The notes under the pieces: generated by a model
Told to the model about the DNA's origin: nothing
Databases searched by the model: none
Seen by the model: the letters and a program-made list of their open reading frames with translations, nothing else
In this document: in pieces, positions 45,650-54,898 of the stretch
Layout of the letters: each line of letters starts with the position of its first letter
How positions within the stretch are numbered: the stretch's first letter is position 1
Program-made: the position numbers and the translations under genes
DNA from: JASJBU01 sp963790775
GTDB taxonomy: Bacteria > Pseudomonadota > Gammaproteobacteria > Chromatiales > Chromatiaceae
DNA: 64,000 nt
NCBI GenBank assembly: GCA_963790775.1
Contig: CAWBPR010000010.1
Span: 124,001-188,000 of the forward strand
Reading direction: 5' to 3'

Positions 45650-46636
45650 ATGTTCAGCAAACAATGTGCGGAACCACAGATCATGGATGAAAAGCATCGC
45701 AAGGCGCTGTCTATCTTTTATCCACGCATCCTTGAATCTGCAGAGAGAGTGGAGAAGGAAAATTTACGTCTAGTCCAATACACCAGCGCGGATGCGGCAA
45801 TGAGCATCCTGCGAAATAAGGAAGTTTGGCTACGTAATGTTCAGTGCATGAATGATTACAGGGAGGTAGATCATGGGATTGATTGCCTCGTTGCCGCCTT
45901 TAAAAACGAAAAAGAAGGCGCTAATTTCAAAGCGGTAATGGAAGGGTTGCTTCCCGGCATCATCGCGGAGATTGGGGAGTTATTCGATAGTTGGCTACCG
46001 TACCTTCCTCAAGCACGCACATTGCCTGTGTTTCTGACACCCACCAGATGAAGATCGGTATGGTCGCTTGTCAATGTGGCGCGCCTATGGAGGAAAGAGG
46101 CCAGTTGCCATCGTAATGAACAGAGAGGCTTTTCGCTCCGAAACCTGAGTTTTGGCCGCTTACACACATCCTGTCGGTACATGGATACCGATCACTTCAA
46201 CCAAGAGTTTGAAGCTCTAACCAACCGAATTCACGAAGAAGGTAGCTTCGTTAAAGAGTTGGGAAAAAAAAACAGGTCGTCGCATACCGTTCGAGTTATT
46301 CAAAACTTTCGCGCTGTGTTTCAAGCACCCGGGGTTTAACGAAGAGCGGGAGTGGCGGGTCGCTTATAACCCAGCACTCAATCTTCTGAATATGTTCGGA
46401 GCATCGAATCAGTGGATGGAGTTCCACAGGAGATTCACAAAATTCCTTTGAAAAACATCCCAGAACACGGCCTGGAGAGCGTCGAAATCCCAGAGTTGGT
46501 AGAACGCATCATAATCGGCCCAACTGATCAACCACTGGTATTCAGGGAATACCTTCGTAAAGCTTCTAACAGAAGCGGGCGTGAAGATGCAAGAAATCGC
46601 GTTTATAACTTAGGCATCCCGCTTCGAGGAAAATGA
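45650..46636 (+). pseudogene. DUF2971-family gene with several frameshifts
   Basis: Remnant of a DUF2971 protein. The first frame (from ATG 45650) has the family start LVQYTSADAAMSILRNKEVWLRNVQCMND. Conserved pieces then switch frames: IACVSDTH, YGRLSMWRAYGG, KHPGFNEEREWRVAYNPAL, and finally IPELVERIIIGP up to 46636. At least three one-base shifts are needed. Function of DUF2971 is unknown; it is often found in mobile or defence-rich regions. Together with the adjacent transposase remnant this marks a decaying accessory patch. Confidence 0.8.
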
Positions 46637-46655
46637 ACATAACAAGCACATCATG

Positions 46656-47186
46656 TCAATCTTCATAAGCAAGACCTTGTCCGGAACCACCTGCCCAATC
46701 TAAAGGATACACACCCTGTTCGACCATGCGGTGAAACGTCGAGTACGGCCAGTCGCCTGCACGTGATACGAATCCATGTTTGACCGGGTTGAAATGCACA
46801 TAATCCATGTGTGCACGGTAATCCGACTCATCTCGAATAAGATGCTCCCAATAGCGCCGTTGCCATATTCCTCGCTCACCGCGTCTGCGTCTTACTTTGG
46901 AGCGCCATTCTTGTTTTGGAATAGATTTTGAGAAACCCATCTTGATCAACCGCCAGCGCGTGGCAAAATCCGCATCGCCGGGGTGGCAATTCGATCACGC
47001 AATGCAGATGTTCAGGGAGAACAACCCAGGCATGAATTACAAAGGGGTGACGCCTTTTGACAGACCGTACGGCCTCCCGCAGTTCATCAATGTGGCTGAT
47101 CAGCAGATCGATGCCGACTCGCTGCAGCAGATTGACCGTGAAGAAATGATGCCGCCCGGATGTCGGGCGCGTCGATAGTTCGGCAT
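46656..47186 (-). pseudogene. REP-associated tyrosine transposase (RAYT) remnant
   Basis: Y1-family transposase related to TnpA_REP/RAYT. The start MPNYRRARHPGG (ATG 47186) is followed in another frame by HHFFTVNLLQR and by HAWVVLPEHLHCVIELPP, which contains the HLH metal-binding motif; the C-terminal part with ERGIWQRRYWEHLIRDESDYRAHMDYVHFNPVKHG is in a third frame ending 46656. Two one-base shifts break it. These single-copy elements process REP hairpins rather than jump as ordinary insertion sequences. No flanking inverted repeats were identified. Confidence 0.82.
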
Positions 47187-47574
47187 GTCAGAAGTATTGC
47201 GGTGATTTGCATGCGGCGCAATGCCCTGCGGTTATTGCGCCCTACCATTCCAGGATCGGAACGATTCAAGGATGAAATAGCAATAAACATGGAACGCCGA
47301 AACGTCGGGTAAGGTCAGCGAAGATGGGAAGACAGAGAATACCTGACGAGTAGAAATCTAAAAAATTACTCTCACTCAAAAAATCTGACCCCAACTAATA
47401 ATTCCAAAAATATTATACGTCAAAAATTTATCCCTCTCGGTGGCAAGAAGATGTCGTTACCACAATGAGAAGATTGATATAATAAACCGGTAAAAGCATC
47501 TTCAGTTCGGTGGCGATATCACAGTAAGTTGCCAGCGCGGATCATGCATCACTCTCACATATCTAGGGAACACA
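47187..47574. other. Gap between RAYT remnant and cytochrome gene
   Basis: About 390 bp of AT-rich sequence. No gene, RNA or repeat can be supported; it probably contains the promoter of the cytochrome c gene. Confidence 0.3.
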
Positions 47575-48040
47575 ATGAATAAAAAATGCTTACTGGTTGT
47601 TGGTGTGCTTTTACTGCTGATCGCAGGTGGCGCGTATAAATTCCTGATTCAAGGCAGTGTATCTGAAAGTACTGATGGTCGAATGTCTCTGCTCCTCAAT
47701 GCCGGGGAAAGAGATCTGGTGCTTGAAGAAATGAGAGCCTTTTTAACCAGTGTGCAGATGATTACCCAGGGCATATCGGATAATGATATGGAGTCTTGTT
47801 GCAGAGTATGCCAGAAAAGCGGGTAAAGCGGCTCAAGGTGAAGTGCCTGGTACATTAATTGGCAAGCTCCCTATGGAATTTAAGAAGCTGGGTTTTGATA
47901 CGCATACGAAATTCGATCAGTTGGCTCTGGATGCTGAAGACCTGGGAGATGGTAGTCATGCTTTAACTCAGCTGGCGACCTTAATGCAGAATTGTATTGC
48001 TTGCCATGCCGCCTATCGCATCGATATTCCAATCGAATAA
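47575..48040 (+). pseudogene. c-type cytochrome (cytochrome c'-like) with one frameshift
   Basis: Exported monohaem cytochrome. The first frame from ATG 47575 has an N-terminal membrane/signal segment and a helical region up to QGISDNDMES; a single-base shift near 47793-47797 moves to a second frame with LVAEYARKAGKAA and the C-terminal haem site CIACHAAYR (CXXCH), ending 48040. Haem attachment close to the C-terminus is the hallmark of the cytochrome c' class. About 155 codons in total. Apart from the shift both halves look intact. Confidence 0.8.
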
Positions 48041-48148
48041 TCAGCCTGTCATCTATATGTCCCCCAGCTGGAAACAGTGGGGGATTTGCGGAAGCTCTCA
48101 ATACCTGTTTTGTAGCGTGACAAGGCTTGCGTGAATTGTGCGTCGCTT

Positions 48149-48328
48149 CTATTTGATTAATGACTGGGCTTCGACGCGAGAGTGATCCTTCAATTGTGGA
48201 TAATCCTCCACTCTCCAACGTTGCGGCTGGTGTGAATCTTCATCAATTAATCTCAGTTTTGACCAGGCAGAGATGGTCAGAATAAGCATGAGAATTGTCA
48301 GGACAGTGACTCGGACGCGGGTAAACAT
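48149..48328 (-). CDS. Small single-span membrane protein (hypothetical)
   Basis: Frame of 59 codons from ATG 48328 (MFTRVRVTVLT) with a hydrophobic segment (about residues 6-22) followed by a polar, charged tail. The reading can be extended to 48355 with nine more residues. It sits between the cytochrome and the TauE-like gene. No family recognised, and coding status is uncertain. Confidence 0.4.
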   Translation of the reverse strand: MFTRVRVTVLTILMLILTISAWSKLRLIDEDSHQPQRWRVEDYPQLKDHSRVEAQSLIK

Positions 48329-48453
48329 GACTTTGTTGTATTGCTTCAGTGGCATCTAATTGATGAAATAACCATATCATAATCGTCTGTCTCCAAAGAA
48401 GAATCACACACTGTTGTGGGATAGATATAAGGTGAGTTTGAGACCATTGCGCG

Positions 48454-49155
48454 TCAGGGTGTTATCCATCCCATCGCAGTGCCTATACCCATCAGAATGA
48501 GCAGGCCGACACTGGTGTTTTCCAGGGCGGTTCGCCACTCACCGAGGTGTTGCCGGATCTGGGCGCCAAAGTGGGCGACGCCGAAGGCGAAGATCAGGGT
48601 GGGAATGAACACCGCTCCCAGTCCGAATCCAATACCCAATGACAGTCCGGCAAGGATACTGGCGGTGGTTGCGGAGGCCAGAATCACCGTGGTCAGCGGG
48701 GCGCAGGGATTCAGCGCCATACCCATGCCCATGAGAAACAGTCCACCAGGAAGCAGCGGTGGCGATTCCTTGCTTACATCCAGTTGAACCTGGACCGACT
48801 GCTGCCGGGCGGCCTTGCTGCAGCTGAGTTTGCCGCGGTAACGCCGCCAGAGTATCGACAGTGCCACCAGAATCGTCGCCCCTCCGAGTAACCAGCGAAC
48901 CCAGGGACTGGCGATCCAATCTTCGACCAGCAGGCCGACACCCCCGGCGGCCCCGGCAAGCAGTGCATAACCGGCCATGCGTCCCAGGGAGAAGGGCAGA
49001 ATGGTGCGCCAGGCCCGGCGAACACCGTTGTCGGTGGAGAGGAATACCGGCCCTAGATAGGGCAGGCAGGCGATGTTGCAGGGGCCCGAGCCGAAGCTCA
49101 GGCCCAACAGCAGTGCAGCGCCAAAACTCAGGCTGACAGGGGTGAGCGGTATCAT
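48454..49155 (-). CDS. TauE/SafE or DsbD-like six-helix membrane protein
   Basis: Integral membrane protein of 233 aa with about six segments. Cys-containing motifs GSGPCNIACLPYLGP (near residue 26) and NPCAPLTT (near 155) resemble the paired cysteines of the DsbD/CcdA membrane domain, which carries reducing power across the inner membrane; automatic annotation often calls this group sulfite exporter TauE/SafE. Its ATG overlaps the stop of the polyferredoxin gene (ATGA), so it is the last gene of the receptor 2 operon. Confidence 0.85.
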   Translation of the reverse strand: MIPLTPVSLSFGAALLLGLSFGSGPCNIACLPYLGPVFLSTDNGVRRAWRTILPFSLGRMAGYALLAGAAGGVGLLVEDWIASPWVRWLLGGATILVALSILWRRYRGKLSCSKAARQQSVQVQLDVSKESPPLLPGGLFLMGMGMALNPCAPLTTVILASATTASILAGLSLGIGFGLGAVFIPTLIFAFGVAHFGAQIRQHLGEWRTALENTSVGLLILMGIGTAMGWITP

Positions 49156-50206
49156 CCCGCTTTCTCCTCTGCTGGCTTGCGACCATTACCAAGCAGATTT
49201 TTCAGGTTGGACTGCTCCCAGCCTTTCTGGGCCTTCTTACGCGCCTTGAAGTACTGCGGATCGGCAGAGAATACCGGGAATCTGGTGTACTTCAGTTGTA
49301 GTACATCCTTGTCAGGACAAAACTCCACACAGCGGCCGCACAGGGTACAGTCCTCGAAGGTGACATCGCGCCGCTGCATATCGGTATGGATCTCCTTGAT
49401 GTCCATCGGACAGGCATCGGCGCAGATTCCACACTTTTCACAGCGGGGCGTGCCATTCTTCACCAGACGCAACAGGCCGAGTTTGCGGAACACCGCATGC
49501 AGGGCGAGCATCGGGCAGATGCGGCAGAAGGGCTGACGCAGGGTCAGGGCCAGGGCGATCATCAGGCCGAACAGGAAGTCGGCCAGCAGGGATAGCGCGA
49601 TGGTGGTAGTGCTTGCGGTATCAACATGCAGTTGAGTCGTATCACCGACGGCCAGGGTGGTGAGGATACGGCTCGGGCAGATATTGCAGAAGGGATTGCC
49701 CAAGTCGTGGTTGACCATGCCAATCCCGCCAGTACGGGAAATCCGAAGACCAGCAACACCAGGACGAACCATTTGACTGGGCGGATCTTCTTCACTGTTG
49801 AATGCTCAAGGGACTCCCGCCGTTGCAGCCCCAGCTTCTGCCCCAGCATGTGCATGAACTCCTGAAAGGTACCCAGCGGGCAGATCCAGCCGCAGAAGGC
49901 CTTGTTTAAGATGACGAAAAGCAACAGGAAGGTCCCCAGGGTAATCAGGGTCGGCATGATGCCCATCAACAGGTTTCCACCATCGGCAATCGCGGTGCCG
50001 AGCCGGTGGTGCATCTGATGTTGAATCGGGATCAGTGTGCAGTAGTCAGAGCCATCATGATCATAGGCGCAACTCAACGCAGGCAAGGCGCGGCTGATCT
50101 TGTCTTCGAGGTAATAACCGGTAACCAGGCCGCCATAGACAAAAAAGATGAAGGTGAAGATCTGTACCAGCTTACGGATGACGGAGAGGTTTTTCAGTGC
50201 ATTCAT
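49152..50206 (-). pseudogene. NapH/CcoG-like membrane polyferredoxin with one frameshift
   Basis: Inner-membrane 4Fe-4S protein. From ATG 50206 (MNALKNLSVIRKL) the first frame has several membrane segments and CGWICPLG. A one-base shift near 49717-49730 leads to the second frame with NPFCNICPSR, QPFCRICPML, then two ferredoxin motifs CEKCGICADACP and CTLCGRCVEFCP, ending 49152. About 350 codons. NapH and NosR-like relatives pass electrons through the membrane to periplasmic partners. Start and stop overlap both neighbours (ATGA), so the operon architecture is intact despite the shift. Confidence 0.85.
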
Positions 50207-51042
50207 TGGTTCTTCCCCCGCTTTGTGTTGTTTTTCACCCGACCGATGAAGCCGCCCACCAGAAATCCGATACCGGTAACGGCGATACCCCAACCAAATG
50301 ACTGCCAATGGGCGGGATTTACCCGGTAGTCGGCGCTCAACACGGTCCGATACTGGATGCCGTTGACCTGGTTTTCTGCAGTGACCTTGAAGTCGGCGGA
50401 ACGTTCGTCCCTTTCACCTGGCTGCATGTCGGGAAAGTCATCGGGTATCAGCAGGCTCACCCTGCCGGTCTGATTGGTGACGCCTTCGGCCTGGCTGCCA
50501 TGATCGGTTCGCAGGACAACCTTGGTATTCCCGACAGGCTTTCCATCCTGGAGCAGAATAAAGCCCCAGGTTTGATTGGAGTGGTAGTGATAGTGCTCTC
50601 GTGGAATGGGGTCCGGTACGATCTCGAAGCGGGTCTTGCGAGCGCCCGCCAGTTCCGAGGGACTCACCTTGCTTGGCCGCCCCCGCAGATACTCATAGCG
50701 GATCAGGGTATCCACCTTGTCACCCAAATTTCTCTCGACAACCACCGCATGATAGCTGTCCACGCCGGTGCGCGGCAGGGTGATGACTCCACTTTCTGCC
50801 TGCAGGGACTGGGTTGAGAGATCGGGATTCCAGAAGGTGATGACGGCGTTGTCGACATTCTCCAGGTGAATCGTCTTAGGTCCACGGCGATGCTGATGAT
50901 GCCCCCCATTTGAGGTCTGTTGCGGGTTTTCGGCAGTGGCTGGATCACCTTCCGCGGCAATTCCGGCGACCGGTGTCAGAACGGTCAGTGGCACCAACAG
51001 CAGCGCCGACAGGCAACAGTCTTTGCATAGAAACTTTTGCAT
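50203..51042 (-). CDS. His-rich periplasmic protein with C-terminal membrane anchor
   Basis: From ATG 51042 (AAGGAG nearby) the protein has 279 aa: signal peptide (about 1-30), a His cluster GGHHQHRRG near residue 47, a second cluster REHYHYHSNQTWG near 150, then DGKPVGNTKVVLRTDHG...GRVSLLIPDD, which resembles DUF4198/carbohydrate-binding-like beta folds found in nickel and other metal-uptake proteins. A membrane helix (about 247-267) anchors the C-terminus. It lies 10 bp after TonB receptor 2 and overlaps the polyferredoxin gene. Periplasmic metal binding is inferred. Confidence 0.78.
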   Translation of the reverse strand: MQKFLCKDCCLSALLLVPLTVLTPVAGIAAEGDPATAENPQQTSNGGHHQHRRGPKTIHLENVDNAVITFWNPDLSTQSLQAESGVITLPRTGVDSYHAVVVERNLGDKVDTLIRYEYLRGRPSKVSPSELAGARKTRFEIVPDPIPREHYHYHSNQTWGFILLQDGKPVGNTKVVLRTDHGSQAEGVTNQTGRVSLLIPDDFPDMQPGERDERSADFKVTAENQVNGIQYRTVLSADYRVNPAHWQSFGWGIAVTGIGFLVGGFIGRVKNNTKRGKNQ

Positions 51043-51052
51043 GACACGCTCC

Positions 51053-53218
51053 TTAGAAGTTATAGGTATAAGAGAGCATGGCGGTGCGGGGTGCGCCGGC
51101 ATAGTAGGTCTTGTCGCCACTGGTGTTTTTCTTCACCTCCGTGGCATAGCGCTTGTCGGTGAGGTTATCCACGTTGAGCGAGATCGAGTGCGGGCCGGTC
51201 TGATAACCGACCATCAGGCTGGTGAGAAAATCATAACCCTCATACTTCTCGGTGTTGGCATTGTCCATGTAGTACTCGCCCCAGGTGTCCGCCTGCAGTC
51301 GCACCTTGAAGCCGGATGGGTGTTCATAACCGGTCGATAGGCTGTACTGATGCCGTGGAACATAGGGGAGCTGGTTGCCGGAGCGATCATAGGGGACCTG
51401 ATTCCGACCCTCGCGCACCAACTCGACAAAATCCTCGAATTTGTACTCACTGTAGGCGTAGCCGAGGCCCAGCCAGAAGTGGTTGCTGAGGTCGTAGCGG
51501 CCGGAGAACTCGAAGCCATCCTTGCGCGTCTCACCGGCATTCTGGAATTCCGTGATGTTGTCGGGCCGCAGCACGGAGACGATCTCGTCCTTCACCACGG
51601 TGTGGTAGACGGACATATCGAAGCTCCAGTCCAAGGCGCGTCCCTTCAGGCCGACCTCGATATTGCGCGCGGTGGCTGCATCCAGCTCCGGATTGCTCTG
51701 GATCTCCGATTCCGAAGGCACCTGGCCGGATTGGGCGGCCATGCCGAAGAGATTCAGCTGGTTATTGATGGCGTAGGTAACCCCCAGTTTGGGGGAGAAG
51801 AGATTGAAGGTCTTGTCGGTCTTGGTGAATACCGGCTCGTCGAAGAAGTCATAGCTGCTGCTGGCGTAGCTGTATTCGCCATAGGCGGTATTGTCGATAT
51901 CGAAATGGTTGCGGTCATAGCGAAAGCCGACATCCACCAGGATGCGCTCGGTGGGCCGCAGGGTCTCCTGCATGAATATACCGTAGAGGGTATTGGTGGC
52001 GTCTTCGGTTTCCAGGAGCTCTCCAGTCTGGTCCGAGAGGGTGCGCAGGATGGGTGTGCCAGACCAGCTGGGCGTGCCATACAATACATCGGCATAGGTG
52101 TATTTCTTCGCGTCCTTGGTCCTGTCCTGGCGTGCGGTCACGCCGGCTACCAGGGTACTCTCGCCCCACAGTTGATGGTCGTAGGCGAACTCCAGATCGG
52201 TACCGAAGACATCGGTGCCGGGGTTGTCATTGATTGCCCCGGTTACCGGGTGAAAGTGATCCCAGTGGTTATAGTAGATGCGCGGCTTGAAGGTCAGATC
52301 ACCCAGCTGCTGTTCATAGCGGGAGTTGAAGAACCAGATGGTGGAGTAGCGGCCGCCATGCTGCCAGGTGCTGCTGGTGTCGTGTTGTTCCCCGCTGTCC
52401 AGATAGTTCTCGAAGTCCGCCTCGTCCATTGAAGCGGGCAGCTGCAGGTCGGCCTTGGTATAGCTCAGCTCGGTCTGCAGGGTCCCTTCGTTACCCAGCA
52501 TGTAGCCGTGCTTCAGACTGGCCTGCTGGGACTTGAACTCGTTCCAGTCGCGCCAGCCGTTTTCCGCTTCCCGCTGGGAGGCGGTGATGGCGAATGCATT
52601 GTCTTCGTTGAGATCGCCGGCAAACCGGGCATGCAGGTTCTGCTGCCCCTGTTCACCCAGACCGAGCTTGATGCGGTTGCTCTGGTTGTCGAACACCGAC
52701 TTGGAGATGATCTGAATGGTGCCGCCGGCGGCGCCGCTGCCATACAGTGAGCCGGGGCCCTTGGTGATCTCGATGCGTTCGATATCCTGGGTGTCGATGT
52801 AGTCGAAGCGGGAGAAGCTGTCCGGGTCGGTCAAAGGGACGCCATCCCTGATCACCATGATCTCCCGCACTCCATAGTTGGCCTTCTGCCCCGCGCCGCG
52901 AATGATCAGGCGCGTGTCGTAGGCGCCGTTCTTGGATTCGATCAGCACTCCGGGGGTGCCGTGAATGGCGTCTTTAATGTTGAACATCTTTTCCGCCTCG
53001 ATACGCTCGGCATCGATCACGCTGATGGCGGCGGGGACCTCTTTGGTGCCACGTTCAGTACGCGATGCGGTAACGCTGATGGCATCCAGGGTGTCAACTT
53101 TTGCATCCGTTGAATGCGGGTCATCTGCAGCATGTAACGGATGGGAAATAAAGGAGAGACACAGGATGCCGGATGAAATAAAAAATCCAAATGGAATCTG
53201 GGTATTAAAACTGCTCAT
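51053..53218 (-). CDS. TonB-dependent outer-membrane receptor 2
   Basis: Outer-membrane receptor of 721 aa from ATG 53218. Signal peptide to about residue 31, then TonB box-like DAISVTASRTERG, plug domain with RLIIRGAGQKANYGVREIMVIRDGVPLT-like segments and IEITKGPGSLYGSGAAGGTIQI, and a barrel ending in YTYNF. It resembles siderophore or metal-chelate receptors (FecA/PupA-like), but the ligand is not readable. It leads a coupled four-gene unit with a His-rich protein, a polyferredoxin and a DsbD-like protein, which points to a metal needing reduction. Confidence 0.93.
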   Translation of the reverse strand: MSSFNTQIPFGFFISSGILCLSFISHPLHAADDPHSTDAKVDTLDAISVTASRTERGTKEVPAAISVIDAERIEAEKMFNIKDAIHGTPGVLIESKNGAYDTRLIIRGAGQKANYGVREIMVIRDGVPLTDPDSFSRFDYIDTQDIERIEITKGPGSLYGSGAAGGTIQIISKSVFDNQSNRIKLGLGEQGQQNLHARFAGDLNEDNAFAITASQREAENGWRDWNEFKSQQASLKHGYMLGNEGTLQTELSYTKADLQLPASMDEADFENYLDSGEQHDTSSTWQHGGRYSTIWFFNSRYEQQLGDLTFKPRIYYNHWDHFHPVTGAINDNPGTDVFGTDLEFAYDHQLWGESTLVAGVTARQDRTKDAKKYTYADVLYGTPSWSGTPILRTLSDQTGELLETEDATNTLYGIFMQETLRPTERILVDVGFRYDRNHFDIDNTAYGEYSYASSSYDFFDEPVFTKTDKTFNLFSPKLGVTYAINNQLNLFGMAAQSGQVPSESEIQSNPELDAATARNIEVGLKGRALDWSFDMSVYHTVVKDEIVSVLRPDNITEFQNAGETRKDGFEFSGRYDLSNHFWLGLGYAYSEYKFEDFVELVREGRNQVPYDRSGNQLPYVPRHQYSLSTGYEHPSGFKVRLQADTWGEYYMDNANTEKYEGYDFLTSLMVGYQTGPHSISLNVDNLTDKRYATEVKKNTSGDKTYYAGAPRTAMLSYTYNF

Positions 53219-53573
53219 GGAAAAAACCACCTTTTCTTGATGTTGTTATTGTGTATCTGGGCTGTGGACCGGCTCCCTGATCAGAGCAATCTGAAACGCG
53301 CTTCGAATTAACTTTGATGCCAATCAAACAGGCTGCCAGTACTGTAGATATCGCAATAGATGTGCCAAATATAAGTAATTGAAAAATAATATGAATATTT
53401 TGGTTCGGGTCAGCCTGTTGAGTTATCTGGCTCACCAGGTCGGCATATAACCTGGAATGAGTGGGTTATTGGGCGTGATTGGCATAGCTGACTGAGCTTA
53501 GCTATTGCAGCAGACGAGGAAGCGCCGTATCACAATTGACACCGCTCTCAGTTACAATGCTTTGTTCACCCGC
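53219..53573. other. Divergent gap, TonB receptor 2 / methyltransferase
   Basis: About 350 bp between divergent genes. A TTG-started extension of the methyltransferase could reach 53505. No Fur box, repeat or other gene was recognised. Confidence 0.35.
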
Positions 53574-54245
53574 ATGACGGACAAGAGTCAAACGACCGCC
53601 GGGTTTAAATCGGAATCTCGATCACGAAGCGAGGGCAGCTTGCAAGACTACGAATCCCTGCAGTTACAGTTGAATCTGCATGAAGGCATCCCGTTTTCGC
53701 CGAACTGGTCGGCGGGGGCCGATTTTCTGCAGATCATCGTCGATTACTGTCTCCAGGCCAGGCCTTCACTGGTCCTGGAATGCAGCAGCGGATTAACCAG
53801 TCTGATGCTGGCGCGCTGTTGCCAGATGAATGGCAGCGGTCAGGTTGTCAGTCTCGAAGATGGTGAAGAATACGCGGTGAAAACAAGCAGCTATATGGAC
53901 CGTTATGGCCTTGCTGACTTCGCTGCTGTGGTGCATGCGCCCCTGCAGGAGATCGAGGTGGATGGGGCCGATTACCTTTGGTACGCAACACAGGAGATCC
54001 CCGATCGGCCGGTCGAGATGCTGGTCATCGACGGGCCGTCCGGCTTTATTCAGAAAAACTCCCGCTATCCTGCGCTGCCGCTGTTGTACCCAAGGCTTGC
54101 CGATGCTTGCCGGGTTTTTCTCGACGACGCCGCCAGAGACGACGAGCGGGAGATCGTTACGCTGTGGCAGGCCGCCTATCCTGAACTCGAGCAGAACTAC
54201 ATAGAAACAGAGCGGGGCTGTTCGATCCTGACCATTCACAAGTAG
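53574..54245 (+). CDS. Class I SAM-dependent methyltransferase-like protein
   Basis: From ATG 53574 the protein has 223 aa; TTG 53505 would add 23. Motif I appears as LVLECSSGLTSLMLARCC, motif II as GQVVSLEDGEEYA, and a later acidic VEMLVIDGPSG. This is the Methyltransf_24 type, often found with polysaccharide or glycan genes. The usual Gly-rich motif I is modified (ECSSG), so SAM binding is probable but not certain. It converges on the sulfotransferase gene and probably belongs to the same glycan-related locus. Confidence 0.78.
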   Translation: MTDKSQTTAGFKSESRSRSEGSLQDYESLQLQLNLHEGIPFSPNWSAGADFLQIIVDYCLQARPSLVLECSSGLTSLMLARCCQMNGSGQVVSLEDGEEYAVKTSSYMDRYGLADFAAVVHAPLQEIEVDGADYLWYATQEIPDRPVEMLVIDGPSGFIQKNSRYPALPLLYPRLADACRVFLDDAARDDEREIVTLWQAAYPELEQNYIETERGCSILTIHK

Positions 54246-54322
54246 CAAAATTTGTTGAATATCGTCAAGACCAATCCGCTACAGCGACAACCAAACGCCC
54301 TGAATGGCAGAAACAGAAAGCC

Positions 54323-54347
54323 CTCTGTGTCCTCTGTGTGCTCTGTG
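54323..54347. repeat. Three CTCTGTG units
   Basis: CTCTGTG at 54323, 54332 and 54341, period 9 bp, in the short gap between the convergent methyltransferase and sulfotransferase genes. It looks like a simple intergenic repeat. Confidence 0.4.
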
Positions 54348-54349
54348 GT

Positions 54350-54898
54350 TTATGAAGGATAGGGTCCTCCAATCGAGGCGTTGTAGCGGGTTTGCCACTC
54401 GGCCAGCGCCTTATCCAGATCGCCTTCCGCGTCTATCCATTTCCAGAAGCGCGCAAAATCGCGGGTGGCTGTTTCGAGGCTGAAATCCATGCGGTTTGTC
54501 TTATTTCGCAGGAACAGAGCAATATTTGAGTCCACCGTAGCCAGATAATCCTCGGCAATTTCCTGATCTGTCTGCTGCTCCCCGCCGAGCAGTATGCCTT
54601 CCCGGTACGCTTTCATGATGCCGAAATCCGCACGCCGCACGAAGCTGTCTGCCGATGCCGCCGGATCTCTGGTCAGGTGCACATAGCAGGCATGATTCCC
54701 GTATTTTTCTTCGAGGCGTCCCAACACCCAGCACAATCGATTGTCAGCTTCGATGTGATTGTCTGCATAGGCGAGCCTTTGCTCACCGGTCAGTGTCGCG
54801 CGTGATTCGTGCAGCGCGGTGTAGTTGGAGATGTGCCGGCAGGCCTGAATAAAGGTTGTCGAGCCGCAGCGGCCGGCATTGAGTATGAATATGTTCAT
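54350..54898 (-). CDS. Sulfotransferase-family protein
   Basis: Protein of 182 aa. The N-terminal LNAGRCGSTTF fits the 5'-phosphosulfate-binding loop and VHLTRDP the 3'-phosphate-binding region of PAPS-dependent sulfotransferases. It overlaps the glycosyltransferase gene by 4 bp (ATGA), so the two are made together and the acceptor may be the product of that enzyme. It is short for the family, so substrate specificity is open. Confidence 0.82.
   Translation of the reverse strand: MNIFILNAGRCGSTTFIQACRHISNYTALHESRATLTGEQRLAYADNHIEADNRLCWVLGRLEEKYGNHACYVHLTRDPAASADSFVRRADFGIMKAYREGILLGGEQQTDQEIAEDYLATVDSNIALFLRNKTNRMDFSLETATRDFARFWKWIDAEGDLDKALAEWQTRYNASIGGPYPS

Noticed and set aside
51350..52432. 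Plus-strand frame of 360 codons opposite TonB receptor 2
   Set aside because: It is antisense to a clear receptor gene; the hydrophobic composition mirrors barrel codons.
54323..54347. CTCTGTG units as a CRISPR-like array
   Set aside because: Repeat unit and period (9 bp) are far too short, with no spacers and no cas genes.
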